The translations under genes and the position numbers were made by a program. A stretch of 64,000 nucleotides of DNA from Prosopocoilus inquinatus (taxonomy: Eukaryota; Arthropoda; Insecta; Coleoptera; Lucanidae). Under the pieces are notes generated by a model that worked only from the letters and a program-made list of their open reading frames with translations, did no database searches and had not been told where the DNA came from. The stretch is taken from contig CM069870.1 of the NCBI GenBank assembly GCA_036172665.1, positions 65,968,212-66,032,211 on the forward strand, in the 5' to 3' direction. Positions 1 to 14,800 of this stretch are shown piece after piece (position 1 is the first letter of the stretch; each line of letters starts with the position of its first letter).

Positions 1-2887
1 TGTGATAAAAACAATGATTTTTGGAATGGCGAAAATCAATTTGCCAAAAAGATGTAACAAATAGAATTAATAATAATAATGGAATACATTTTTTGATAAA
101 AAAAAAGTACTTTTTGGAAAACGAAAACTAGCGGACCCAAAGCAAAAACAATCGATTTCTAGAAAAACAAAATACGATCGGCCCTGATTTCTGAAAAACG
201 TAAAATTAGGAGAATAGCAACAAAAACAACCAATTTCTAGCAGAAACAAAAAGCGGTCAACTGAAAGAGAAAAAAAATGTGTCCGTCCGTGATAGAAAAA
301 GAACAAGCAATTTGCGGAAAAACATAAAGCGATCGGCCAAAATAGCAGCTGCTGATTAAACTCCTCCGATTTTTGGAAAACAAAAATCAGCAGAATCAAA
401 ACAAAGACAATTGATTTCTAGAAAAACAAAAAGCGATCTACCCAAGGAGAAACTCTAAAATTAGCAGAATAAAAATAAAGACAATGGATTTATTTAAAAA
501 AAATGCGATCTACCCAAGGAGACTCTGATTTCTGAATAACAAAAATTAGCAGAATCAAAATAAAATCAAAAAAAAACAGAAAAACAAAAGGCAATCGGCC
601 AAAAGAAAGATTTCTGAAAAACAAAGAAAAATACCGATTTTTGGAGAAACAAAAATCATTCGACCAAAGCAGGGGCTACTGATTAAACTCCTCCGATTTT
701 TGGAAAACAAAAATCAGCAACAACAACCAAAACAAAGACAATTGCTTCCTGAAAAAACAAAATGCGATCTGCCCAAGAAGAAACTCTAATAATAATAATA
801 ATTTATTTGTCATAATGCCAGAACAGTGACTGATTTCTGAATAACGAATAAAAGAGAAAGGAGCGACAACACCAAGAACAATCGATTTAAGATGAAACAA
901 AAAGCGGTCGAAGAAAAAGCAGCAAGAGATTTCTGAAGAAACAAAATCGAGTAAAGGACATCGAAAAACAAATGACCAAAACTGAAACAAATGATTATTG
1001 ATAAGATAAATACTTAAATAAAACAAAAGAAAAAACTCGAAACAGAAATCGGTTTATTGAAATAAATCAGATCATTTTCTGGAAAAAAAAAATTTAATAT
1101 AAAGAAAAGACAATTCGCTATCGCAGAATTATGAGAACTGAAAAGAATTGAAGAAAAAATAAAGAAAGCCGGAAAAACGAAAGCTGAAGGCCAGTGAGTG
1201 TCGTGAAGTTTTGTAGTAAAAAATAGAAATATAAAAAAATAAATTAAAAAAATATAAAATAAAATTAAGTGACGGTTTTTAAGAAAATGAAATCCTAGAA
1301 AAAATTAGTTGTTCGAATGGGAAAGGAGAAGGTCAAATTAAAAGAAATATAAGAATACGGGAAAACAAAAGGCGCGAGATGTGATTGGACAAGAAATCAA
1401 GATCACGGTATGACACTAGCGGTTACCTTGAATTAAAATCACGCATTCCAGGGCCGTACCTAATAAAGTTCCTCCTTACTGGCCATGAGTAGTTAGAAAA
1501 ATATTTTAAATTGTTTAAAAGCAAATGAGTCATCTTCCGTCTCCTCCTTTTTTTAAGAAATTACAAATAAAATGGTTGAATGAAATGTTTTTGCGACGCC
1601 ATCTCTGAACTAATTATTAAAAGAAAGCTTTTTGGCTGTTTTTTTTTGAGAAATTGTTTTTAAAATGTCAATTTCGCTTCAGAAAATTAATTAAATTAAC
1701 GCAGCGACATCTCTAATCTAACCGCAGAAGTTTCTTCGCTGTTATTTATATTTAAGATTTGCCTTTATTATTAAAAGAATGCTACAAATTTTAATAGAAA
1801 TAAAAGTGACCCTAAAGCATATAACAAAAGGAAAGAAGCAAACGGTGTGAATGTTAAGAGAATTGTAATAAAACAAAAGCATAGAATTATAACAGGAAGA
1901 GGAAAAGCAAATAAAAAAAAACAGTCACAGTCACATAAAATGCTAAAAGAAAATGTGACTGGCGATGAGTTAAGAAAAGATGTAAGTACACAAGAAAAGA
2001 ACAAGATTAAAGGAATTATCAGGAACTAAAGAAATCAAGCAATCAAATAAAAAATTGGTGTAAATTGGGTTCTATTTCTAAACCAGGAAAACACTGAATT
2101 AATTCTTTTTGTCTGTGTAATCCGTGTTTATACAACGACCTTTTTCTTACATAATCTGCAGTGCATGGAAACAAACGAGATTGTCCTTTGCAATTGCTTC
2201 TTTTTTTTATTTCTTAATTGCAGTCTCTTTTGTTTTGTCATGCAACGCAGTGACAATGCCTATTGAAACGAAAAAAAAAAGAAACTTGTGCACTATAAAT
2301 ACATCTCCTCTATTCCATTGCTTCTCAGACCTGTTTGTCACACATCTCTGAATTTTTCATCATCATGTAATTACTTATTTGATCTCTGAAACTGATCCTT
2401 CATCTTTTTTCATTTCCACACAACGTACGTCAGCATGGTACATGTTACATATTAGTATTTATGTTTGTAAACATGTTGGATGGTTCTGTGTCAGATTAGG
2501 ATTCAGAACATGTTATGCTATGTTAGAGCTTGTTCATGAAATTCGTTTCTTTGTTGTAAATAAATTGAAAAAAAAGAAGAAAAAAGGAAATTTCGTGAGC
2601 AAGTTGTTATACCAAATTAATACAAAACAATTCACAGCATGAAACAGCATGCCTATTATAGTTATAAATATTTTGTTATTTATTTTTAATTATAATTTAA
2701 TACTGGGCTGGTATAAGCTGGTAATATTGTACTCTATTACTTGTATGTTTTAATGTTTCACCGCGCGGGCAAACCCTTTTTTTTTTCAATTTTTGTTTTG
2801 TCGCTGTGAAACCTCCTCGATCGAAAAATATTTTACTAACGCGGCTGCTGCATGTAGGTGTTAGTTAAGATTGTGGTTATAGTTTAG
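1..2887 (+). other. Presumed integrin beta intron with A-rich repeat block
   Basis: No coding exon could be recognised here. Bases 1-1110 are strongly purine-rich on the + strand, with recurring AACAAAA and GCGATC motifs about every 40-70 bases (for example ATTTCTAGAAAAACAAAA near 153 and 413). This block belongs to the same degenerate family as 16920-17860 and 42300-43450 (+) and, inverted, 12430-13560, 35760-36800 and 52580-54090. Bases 1110-2887 are plain AT-rich sequence. Because integrin exons start at 2888 with an acceptor, the stretch is read as intron, by inference. Confidence 0.6.
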
Positions 2888-5800
2888 AGGCACCTTGTGA
2901 GAGATGTGCCGCACCGTATGGTTTCAAGAACGCCATGTCTTTATCCAACGACACGAAACAGTTCTCTGTAAGTCCTGCCAACGTAACAAGACGCATGATT
3001 CTCTATATTGTTCGCTTTTGGTTTACCAAAGTTTTCGGTGGTGGTTTTAACAACACGAGAGAGCACACAGAAAAGTATGTCGATGCAAGTGATTTACAAA
3101 GCAGCAGGAAGTTACTACTGATTTACAAAAAAAATAAAAAAATAAAAGAAAATCATTCTCAATATTAACGCTTTTGTTCTTAAAATTAAAAAAAAAATTA
3201 GTCAAAAAGCAATGTGATTGGCTACAATGTGCTTCTGCACGAAGTTTACACATTAACCCCCCAAATACGATGATTGGATTAAAAATGTTGATCCTCCCAA
3301 TTTCGACCTTTTTTTTTGTTTTAATTTATGATTTTGTCGTTCGTATAATTTTTGGGCTTCCGGAGATCAAAACTTTTTTAATCCAATAACGCATGCTTGT
3401 GAATGATCGTTGTTTAAACAAATCTTGTCGAATGTTGTTACCTCTTTTACTCTTTTGTTTCTCGTCTTTAACCCAACCTTTCCTGCATAAATGATTAATA
3501 CGTGATTACCAAACTTATAAATAGTGCACAATATTGATTTATCTAACGAACGTAACTGCTCTAAAATTGCTCACTTTCTTCCGCGTAATTTCGATGAAGC
3601 ACAGGATTTTTTTTTATGAATAGCAAATGGTGAAGGACGCCTCGGTGTCCGGCAACCTGGATGCCCCCGAGGGGGGCTTCGATGCCATCATGCAAGCAAT
3701 CGTGTGTCGCCATGAAATCGGCTGGAGAGAGAAGGCGCGTCGCCTCCTGGTTTTCTCGACGGACGCCGGCTTTCACTACGCCGGGGATGGAAAAGTAAGC
3801 CCCTTTGAACAGGGTTCCCATTCACCGGGAAAACCGGCGAATTGAGAAAAGGTTCACAACCCAAATCCAAAACCCGGTGAAATTAATTTCAGAACTGGAA
3901 ATTTGATACAAATTCGTTTTTCAAAATTAGGAGAATAATGGAAAATTCTTTTGAATATTAAAGCAATTAGCAGAATTGGTTGATAAAAATAGATTGTGAA
4001 AGTTTATCGCAGTTTTAACAAAAAGCAAAAGGGAACCTTCTTGGAGCCTTCCGTATAGGCAACCATACAAACGACTGCGTTAATTTGGTTGCCTATAATA
4101 AGACCCGGTCTTCTCATATCTGACTGACTTTAACCGTTGATTAATTCCTTTAAAAACAATTACACAGAGTGTCCCCAGCTAGACTGAAAACGAGGATTTT
4201 TTTTAATTGTCGTGTTTAGAGAAAAGCAGAAACTTTTTATAATGAATAATATTTTTCTCCAAAGTTGAAAATAAAGTTTCCCTTCTTGTGTATTAAAATA
4301 ACGAGGAATAATTTTATGAACAACTACGTATGTCTGTCTAAAATAATATTTTTAAGTAAATTACAGCTGAAAGCAAAAAAATAGTAGAGAAAAAGCAGTT
4401 TCCTACAAGTATTAATCTTCATACGATATTATTTAAGTACGACTTCACAGATTTTAAAAAAACTTTAGGCTTGTCAAATGTGAAAGCTTTCAAAATTTTT
4501 AAATATCATCTTTTGTTTTTTTTTTGTTTTTTAAGAAAACCATCGGTGAATTTTAAATAATCGATTTTTCCAGAGGAGGTTGGACACTAATTTACGGATT
4601 GTTAGTGCCGTCTGTCGTCTGAAAATGGAAATTTTTTGCTACTTTCATCAAAGTTTTCGCCATTCTCAGACAATAGATGGCGTTGAAAACCTGTAGATTG
4701 TAGTATCGAATGTTTTTTGCTCTCATTTTTCTTTTGTTTCTAATCATCAGTGTATTATAAGAGCAAAAAATATTCGATTCATAGATTGTTAACGTCATCT
4801 ATTATCTGAAAACGTGATTTATAAACTTTCTTCTATGTTTTTAAGTACGTTAATGCTACATATTGATGGATTTTTTGTTCTTTCTTGTAAATAGCATTCG
4901 CTTGACTTTAGTCTTCTTTTATTTTTAAATTTTTTTTTTACATTTATGTACTGTATACTCAAGTATCATGAAAAATTTCGCTAACAATCATTTAAACTAA
5001 GATTAGTTTTTAATACAAATTATGGCAAAATTGCTATTTTCAAATTAAAAAAAATATCTGGCAACTATGAAAGTACAATCCTTCTGTACAATCGATTTCA
5101 TCTCCTTAAGATCAACTTATAATAGGATGCTCACAATTTTTGGGACACCTTCATAAATTCACCTGAATTTGTTTCCTTTTTTTTTGTAGGAGGGGGCGCC
5201 TGTTATTGTTTTGCATAAGGGCGCCAACTAACCTTCCTCCGGCCCTGTTTATAATTGTAACCATTGGAATAAATCAACGATTAAAGTTAATGAGAGCTGA
5301 AAATATCGGCCCTAAGATTTTTAAATAATGTTTTTTTTTTTGCTTATGTAAAAAATAGATAAGTTGCATAATCGCTAATCGCAGTCAATAGTGAAAGTTT
5401 TTTCTTTTTGTGAAAACGTGGAAACGTCGAGGACAGTGGCGGATTTCCGCACAGGCGCAGGACCTCTCAAATCAAGAGGGACTCAAATTTTAGGTTTAAA
5501 AAAAGAATAATAAATTAATAATTGTTTCATTTTAAATTTTTCACACCCATCTTCAATGTCGTTGTTTGAAAAAGTCGCTTGCTTTGTTTTCTTACAACAT
5601 TAAATTCAAAATTGAATTAAATTTAATGTTGTAGACAATAAAGTAAACTTTTCAAACAGGGAAAAACTTTTCATTCTTAATTTTTTATAAATATTATAGA
5701 GAAAATATACTTTGCATAAAAAGAATCCTAACAGTAAAAAGTTTATTTTCAATCACTGTGTGTTACATGATTCAAATCCGAGTGTAGTTTCTGAAGTTTT

Positions 5801-8800
5801 TCGAGAAAATGCGATTGCTGAAAGCAATAATCGATTTTCGTTGGTCTTATAGCCAGAAAAAAGATTGTGTTTGGTTTCTAAAATTGCTCGAACAGTAGAA
5901 CTCTAGTTCAAATTTTAAATTTAATTAAAAAAGAAAGAAAACCTTATGCATTTCAAAATTGCAACCAGCAACAACGAAACACTAAAACCAGTAATAACTG
6001 TACAGTGTGTCTCAGATAACGTTTCCAGCATGGGGATCTCGTTTATTATAAGAGATACGAATTCGGTTAAACTAGATGAATTATTCCTAAGCATTTGGGG
6101 AGTTACGAAATGCTTTGATGTTGCGAAAATCCAATTTCTTTTTTCAATTCTATAACTGGGCTGCAGTCAAAAAAGGGGTTGATAGCCCACTTATAGAATT
6201 GATTGTTGTGATCATACTTCGCATTTCTTTTTTCTGTAGGTAATAAATTTTTGGCGTAATAGATATTTTACAGACCAAATTTCCATGCAGAAAATATTAC
6301 CTGGGGCACTGTATATTATATTATTGTTTTATTTATAATGTGATTGAGTGGAAGAGCAGCTTAGCTGAACTCCGCCAAACAGGTCCCCTGCGAGGTCAAA
6401 ATACGATCGTGTGCGACTCCATATTTTGGCGCCCTCTGGCAGATAAGTTGGGGCATGCAAAAAGAGTCAATTATCAAAATTATTAAAAGAAACAAAAAAA
6501 AAATGGAAAAAACAGAAAGATTAAAAAAAATTTAAACATTAGGGAATTTTTGTTAAACATTCTCCTTCATTTTCCAAACATTTTCCTTCATTTTTTTAAA
6601 CATTTTCCTCCACTTTTTTCAAGTTCCTAGCTGCTGCGAGCCCCTCAAAAACGAGTATCACAATCTTCTCATCTGACTAAGGAGGAAATAAAATAAAAAT
6701 AAATAAAAAATTTGGCACACAAATATTTTCTACTTTTAATTGCCGCTGTTCTACTTTAGTCGTTGTTTTGCCGTGAGGTTGACGGCTTGACCAGAACTCC
6801 CATTAATTAAAAAAAAAATTAAACGAAACAAAAATTGGAAAGATTTCAAAAAATTTTAAACATTTTCATTCATTTTTCAAACGTTTTCCTTCATTTTGAA
6901 AACATTTTCCTTCACACTACAGCCCAAACAGTACGAAGCACCTTCTTCTCATCTGACTAAGGAGGCCTCTGTACAGACCCCTCCGGAATACAAGCGGGTG
7001 AAGCCCACTTGTTATTAATATTAGAAAAAAAGAAAAAAAGCAAAATGAATTTAAATTTCTAAGAACTTAAAAAGTAAAATGTAATTTATTTATTTTTAAC
7101 CAAACCGGAACAGCTTACATAATTTAGTTTTTTTTTACTAAATACATTAAACTTTTTTAAAATTGAAAAATTTAGCACATTAAAGTTATAAAACTTTTCT
7201 ATTTTTAATTGCCGCAGTTAACTGTTCTATTTTAGTCGACGTTTAGCCATGAGGTTGACGGCTTCATCAAAACAGTTCAGACTTGTGGATAGTTTTTTCG
7301 AATAATTTTAACCAGATACCCGTTATTTTTTTTTTGCGAAAAAAATTAAGAACATGTCCAGTGGCAATTGTCGCCCCCTGAACAAGGTGCCCGCGTGCAC
7401 TGCACGCTTTGCACACATGGTTACGGGGGCCCTGCCGCCAAATAAATAAAGACATTTTGAGTATTACTTTGCGGATGAAGTGGTCGCCAGATTTTGACCA
7501 AGGATGGGCTAACTACAATACAATACAATAAATAGATTTTTTCTTAATTACAGGTTATTACTGTATTTTCTTGATACAGAACGCTTCAGCATTCCTTCAA
7601 AGCTAATGCCCGGTTTCTTCGCTTCCTGATCAATTTATCTGCCAGGTATTATCCTTGGAAACCATTGTGTCGTTCATAGTTTCCGAGGATATTAACTGGC
7701 AGATAAATTTATGAAGAGGTGAAGAAGTCGGACATAATTGGGAAACGGAAACGTCGGATGAAACTTATCTTTTATGATAAACAGCATAAACACCAAGAAA
7801 TAAAGACGGCTTAAGAGTAAAGCGCCCTTACATTGAAGCTATAGCACACTGTTATAAGAAAGTTGGAAGAGAATTGAAAAGCTATAATGAAAAGCCTCCT
7901 ATCTCAAAACTTAGAAATTCATTCTTAATTACGAATCGCAATACGTAGCAAATACACATTAAAAAAAAATTTAACACATTTAAAGTAAGGTGATAAAACT
8001 TCTAAAATGTGGGAATTTTTATGGAAGAGTATCATTTTATCTTAAGTTACAATATTTTTAGAAATTCCAAACAAAAAAGCTTTAAACAAAATTCCACACT
8101 TTTTGAAAGGCACTGAAATAAAAAAAAAAAAAAACGTGTACTGAAAATAATTGGAGGGGGGCTTCAAAACTGAAATAATCCGCCTGCGGCCTTTTAAGTG
8201 CTAAATCCGCCACTGGTCGGGGAGTATTTCGATGAAAATAATGTTGGAACTCAGCAAGCCTAAATTGCAATAAATTTTTAGCTCGGAGGGATTATCACCC
8301 CGAATGACGGGGAGTGCCACTTGGAAAACGGTGTCTACACCCACTCGAAGACGCTGGACTACCCCAGCATTTCCCAAATCAATTTGAAGGTCAAGCAAAA
8401 CGCCATCAACGTAATATTTGCGGTGACCGAATCGCAGATTCACATTTACAAGCAACTGCAACAGCACATCGAGGGGGCCTCAAGCGGACAGCTGTCGAAC
8501 GACTCTTCGAATATCGTTGAATTAGTTCAAGATCAATATGAGGTACAGGTTTAATACAATCTTTTTCTTTTGGTTTTCCCTTTTTGTCAGTTTCACTCTT
8601 CTTTTGGTTTTCCCCTCTTGTCAATTGTATTCCCCTATTTGTCAAATCATTTTCCAGTTTCGGAAATGTTGAATCGTACGTCAAATTTTTCAAATTACTT
8701 TACTATTTGACATTTCCAAAACTGGGAAATGATTTGACAAATTGAGAAACACAATTGATAATAAGGGAAGAGCCAAAAGAAAAAGACTGTATAATAGTGA

Positions 8801-11800
8801 GGTTTTCGACTGACCACTTTGAAAGTATCTCCATCCTTTGTATTTGCATAAGATAATCGAAAACGCTATAAGATGGTGAACAATTTTGTTTTAGCAAATT
8901 TCATCGACTGTCGAAATGAAAGACAATGCGACCGGGTCATTAAAAGTCAACTATTACTCCCAGTGCCTGAACTTGACTACCCCCGAGAGAAAGACGAATA
9001 AATGTGGCAAGATCAAGGTTAACCTCATGGCAGTGCTTTGTATTTCAATTAATTAATACTGATTGATCCTAGGTCGGCGACGTAATAACTTTCAAAGTGG
9101 AAATCGAGCTGACTTCCTGCCCCAAAGACCCAAAGGACTGGAATCAGGTTCTGCAAATATACCCGGTTGGTCTAAACGAAAGCTTGATCGTCAGTGTGGA
9201 GATGCTGTGTGCTTGTCCTTGTGAAATTCCTGGAAACCCTGTAAGTACCACTACAATTAAAAAAGAAAACGCAGTTTAAATTAAAACCACTGATGGTTAG
9301 GGATATGAGGAAAGTTCACTCAAGTGCAATCACAAGGGCACGTACATGTGCGGCATCTGCGAATGCTACAAGCCTCATTTCGGTTGGACGTGCGAATGCT
9401 CGGAGTCTGCGGATATAACACCTGCCACTGCAAATACTACAAGTTGCCGCCCTGATAATGAAACGCATTTGGATTGCTCTGGACGAGGCACCTGCACGTG
9501 TAATCGTTGTGAATGCAACATCAGACCCAACCCGAAAGAGGTATTTATTTAATAATAATAATATCCTTCTTTTATTATTTATTAACTTTACACATAAATG
9601 TGAACATAAGTTAAATTGTATTTGATTTTCATTCTGTCCACAACACAAGACAGAAATGGCTATTAGAATCTAAGTATTTTAAAATGTGTCTGTTAAATGA
9701 GTACAACTTTTATTTTTAAGCTTGCTTGGAATTTTAATATTGTATGTTTTAGATGTCTGATAAGAAACACTTCATTCCATATGGTGCATGGGAACACTTA
9801 AGAATATCTTTAGACTCCTGGTTTGTAACCGGTTAGCTTCCCCATGTACCTGTTGGTTCTTCCTTAAATGTGCAGGTTTTTCAGTTTCTTAAAGTAGCAT
9901 GAAAAATATTAGAAAAAGTCAGGGAAATTTGCCTGTTTTAATACAAAGTCCGTGAAAACAATCGATGAACTGGAAATTAGTTTACACTAAAGAAAAAAAT
10001 CAAATCAGATACAAAAATACTGTTATCAAAAAAAAAAAAAAAAGAAATTAAAAAGTCAACGGAAACTTTGCTTTTCGATCGTTTTTCTTGAATTTTTTCA
10101 TTTACTCTGGTCTAGTATTTCGAAAGTTGGAAAGCTCAAGGTACTCAAAAGGTATCTCATATACTTAATCAATCGGCGTTTGTTTCAAAAAAATAATAAT
10201 TTAAATTTAATGTTGATTTAAAATTTACGATTGCACTCGACTCTTGTCCGATGGAAGTTTTAAAGAAGTAGTTTTTAAAATTTAAAATTAGAAAGAACAC
10301 TCAACGTTTCATTATCATTTGACAGCTTGGGCAGGAATGTAAAAACAATTCCACTCCCGAGAGAAAGAAATAAAAACTGGAACAGCGTTTAGAATCAATA
10401 AAACGATGGTGCGTCTTAAGCTATAGTCTGCATTTACGCATAAATCAAGCGAGTCGATCGGATTGCGAGCTACTCTTGTGCTGATGAAGCCTCAATTAGG
10501 GCCAACATTGCTATTCATGAGTTACTTTAGTACCCCATTGCAATCTAGCCAACTTGCGGCAAGCAATTTTAAGTTCTTTTTTCCAAATGTAGGTAAAAAA
10601 TTATCGAATTAAAAAGCAAAAAAAAGAAAAAAGACGAGGAATTTCAGACATGTGAATCTAACTCTGAAGATGTCTTATGTGAGTCGTGGACGAAGCACGT
10701 GTTCGTTCTTAAAAAAGTATGCACAGGGGTAAGATGAGGGGAACTGATTTATACAATGTAAGTAAAACTGAATTTATAATCAATGAAAGTCTGGTTTTTA
10801 TTTTTTATAATTGAATCGATGAGTGCATAATCGTGTTCAGTCCAAATTTACTGTATTGAGAAAGCAAACAAATAACTTTCTCTAGATTTTTATTTTAAGT
10901 AATTATTGGCTTCAGAAGGCTTCAGATATCCTTATCTGAAAGAATTTTGACCCAATAATTTGTTGTTTTCTCAACACAATAAATTTGGACTGAACACGAC
11001 ATCGACAATATTAGAAAAAGTCAGGGGAATTTTAATACAAAGTCCGTGAAAACAATCGATGAACTGGAAATTAGTTTAATATGCTGTTCTGTGCAATGTT
11101 TCTTTTTTTTTAATTTTCCATTAATAGGTATACAATTTTATTTATTTTTAATTTTGACTTTTCTTAAATTTGTCATTTTGCACATCTACTAAAAATACAA
11201 ATTTGTTTCCTGACATCAGACAAGTAAAATAAAAATTGTTTTAAACTATACAAATTAGAAGAATTGCAAAATCTGAATGAATCAGAAGCAAATTTATTAA
11301 CATTTTAATTAAGAGAAAAATTCTTAGCGTCTTTAGTATAGGCGAAATCATTTTTTTCTTCATAATACAGGTGAAAAAAAAAAATTCTGTACAGTCGCAC
11401 TTTTTAGTAATGTCTCCCCTACCAATTTTAAATTGCGTCCCGATGCCTTCTGACCATTATAATAGGTAGGCAGAAGAGCAAACGAATGAGCATGTACACA
11501 AACACAAAAACAAACAGAAAATAAAGTTCAATAGGTGCCTCTTTACCTTTTAGATTGCCATTTAAATGTTGTTTAAGCATTTAAAAGCAGGCGGGATCAG
11601 TTTCTTAACAAAAAAGAAATATTTTTGGCGCCTTTAGTATAGACAACCGTGCAAACTGCTGAGTTCATCGGTTTGCCTATACTGAGACTTATCGCTGAAA
11701 AATCTAATTTATTTAAACAAAATGGCAGATTATTGATATCAATTGTTTGTAATTTGTAAAGGTCATTCAATAACTTTTTCAATTAATACACGACAAAATT

Positions 11801-14800
11801 AATTAATTAAATTACATTCTAATTTTTTACGCCTATTTCTGTAAAGTGTAAAGGAATGGAAAAAGCTTAGGAGAGTCGATTTTTGGGCAAGAAAAAAATC
11901 AGCAAAGGCCTGGAAAAGTCAGGGAATATTTTAACGACAGTCGAAAGAGAGCTCAGATATATCATCCAAATCTTGCTGTATTTTTTTTTTCAGGCAAAAA
12001 GACTACATTAATTGAACGTCATCCGCAAAAACGTTAAATAAACATTTTATTAATAATTTTATGTATATCTGGTATGAAAATATTGAATGAAATTGGCCCC
12101 AGAGTAGAACCCTGAGGAACTTCAGCTCGCATCTGCAGAAAGAAAAAAAGAAAATTATGCGGCAAAAAGGAAGCCAAAGGAGATCAAAATAAAAAAAAAC
12201 AAATTAGAAAAAAAAAACAACCTCGAAATAACAGTAGAACGAATGGAAGAAACGAACGAACGTCGACTATCCTCCGAAAGAGTTTTGATTGAAGAACAAA
12301 CAACAAAAGACCGACAGTTAACTGACATAATTAGTTAACAAAGATAGACAGTTTAATTGTCGGTCTTTTGTTGTTCGTCCGGAGAATAGTCGACGTTCAT
12401 TTGTTTTTTCCATTCTTCCTACTGTTATTTCGATGTTGTTTGTTTCTAATTTCTTTTTTTTTAGTTCTGTTTTTCGTTTTGTTTTGTATTTTCATTTTTT
12501 AATTCTCCTTCATGTTCTACTTCGTATCTGCTACCTGTTATCTGGACAGTTGTTGGTCTTTTGTTTTTTCAAAATTCCTTTTTGGAGAAAAAAGAAATTG
12601 TACGATTTGCTCTTACGTTCAAATTTTTCGGTTAAAAATAATACGTCAAAGCTCTTGATTCGGTTTCTTCGGACTTACTATTATTAGTTAATTTTATAGA
12701 ATTTTTATCTCCATCATCGATCGTCTTTTGTTTTTTTTTTTACTTCCCTTCGTTTATTTTTATTTTTAATTTATTTCTTTATATGATTAATTGGACGACC
12801 TTTTTTTTATTTTTCTTTTGTTTTTATTTTTTCTTTCTTTTGTTTTTTTTTATTTTATTCGACATGATTTTATTTTTTAATTGTCAGTTCGTCTTTTTTT
12901 CCACTCGATTTCAGTTTAATTTATTTTACGTTTCAGTGAAAACCAATCGTCATTTGTTTTTTTAACTCCTTATTTGTCCTTATTTAATTAATTTTTAATG
13001 TAATTAATTGATGGGCCTTTTTTTTCTTTTATTCGATATTTCATTTGATTTGTTCTCATCTTTTGTTGTTTTTTTCTTTGCTTTTTTTGTTTGATTTTAT
13101 TCGACGTGATTTTATTTTTTAATTGTCAGTTGCGCGTCTGTTTTTTTTTTCACTCGATTTGAGTTTAATTTATTTCACATTTACAATTAAAAACCAATCG
13201 TCTTTCGTGTTTTTCTTAATTTCTTTGTTTGTCTTTATTTAATTTAAAACTTAATATAATTCTTTGACGGGCATTTTTTCTTTTATTCCATGTTTCATTT
13301 GATTTGTTCTTATCTTTTGTTTTTTTCTTTTCTTTTTTGTTTGATTTCCTTCGACGATTTTGTTTTTTAATTGTCAGTTGCTCATCTACTTTTTGTTTTA
13401 TTCGATTTGAGTTTATTTTACATTTAATTAAAAACCGATCGTCTTTTGTTTGTTATTTTTCTTTAATTCCTTATTCGTCCTTATTTTATTTTATTTTTAC
13501 AGTAATTAATTGATGGACCTTTTTTCTTTTATTCGATATTTCACTTGATTTTATAAAATTAGAAAAAAATGAAGAATTGTTTTGCATATTAAGAAATTAA
13601 AAGAACTGCATAATCTAAGTGAGGTGTGAAAAACATTCAAGTACCAAGTTTTTAACAACGAACAAAACTATTGTAATTGGAGTCTTCAGTGTAGGCAACC
13701 ATACACGCGGCTGAGTTCATCGGCTTGCCTATACTAAGACTTCTTGTTTTTTGAAATATCTAATTTAATTTTTTTTTTTTTCAAGGAATAGGCATGTAAT
13801 TGCAATTGATTGCGGAATTAACATTATTTGTTTATTGTCAAAGTATTCTACCAATTGATTCTGAACAGTTTTTTCTAAGAATTTTTTAAACAATAGGTAA
13901 ATGGGTCGTTAATTATCTTTCGAAATAGAAATTCATTAATTTATACATGTTTTTGTTTCTATGTTTCTTTGTTTGCATTTAGCTTAAGCCTATAAAGACA
14001 ATTATTATTATTATTATTAAATAGTTGACTTACACTCATCACCCCAGTCAACATTTCTGTTTTGCTGCAGAGTATTTATGGGGATTATTGCGAATGCGAT
14101 AACTTCTCCTGCGATCGACACGAAGGCAAATTGTGCAGCGGACCAACGCATGGGAAGTGTGACTGCGGCGTGTGCCTCTGCAACCCACCGTGGGGGGGCC
14201 CGGCATGCGATTGCAAATTATCAAACGACACCTGCTTCGCACCCGATGCCACCGACGGGAAGATTTGCTCCGGCCATGGGGAATGTGTGTGCGGGGCTTG
14301 TCGCTGCGAAAGCACCGATAAAGTCAGATATTCCGGACGTTTCTGCGAAAAGTGCCCCGTAAGCACATTTCATGAAGTTTTTTAATAATAACTAATTCAT
14401 GTTTGAAATCAAATCTTTTTAATCTTTAACTGGATACTATGAGCTATAGTCAATAGTGAAGTGATTAAAAAGAGTTTTTAGATGAATTTATTATTACGTT
14501 TTGCTGTCGCAGACTTGTTCTGATCGTTGCGAGGAATTCAGGGACTGCGTCCAATGTCAAATACACCAAACTGGCCCGCTGAAGGACAAAGAAGACTGCA
14601 TCTCAAACTGCACAAAATTCACCCCCATCGGTGTTAAACACATCGACAGTAAATATAATGCCCCCCATTGGAACTAATTAAATCATTGTGTCACTTACTT
14701 TTTAGAAAACAAGGACAATGATGAGAATCTCTGCACGTTCTTAGACGAAGATGACTGTCGCTTTTACTACGTGTATTACTTTGACGAGCAAAAGAAAATA

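Noticed and set aside
1..1026. Minus-strand ORFs of 110-116 codons
   Set aside because: Phe/Leu-rich translations of the A-rich repeat; no domain, no splice context, and repeats of the same words.
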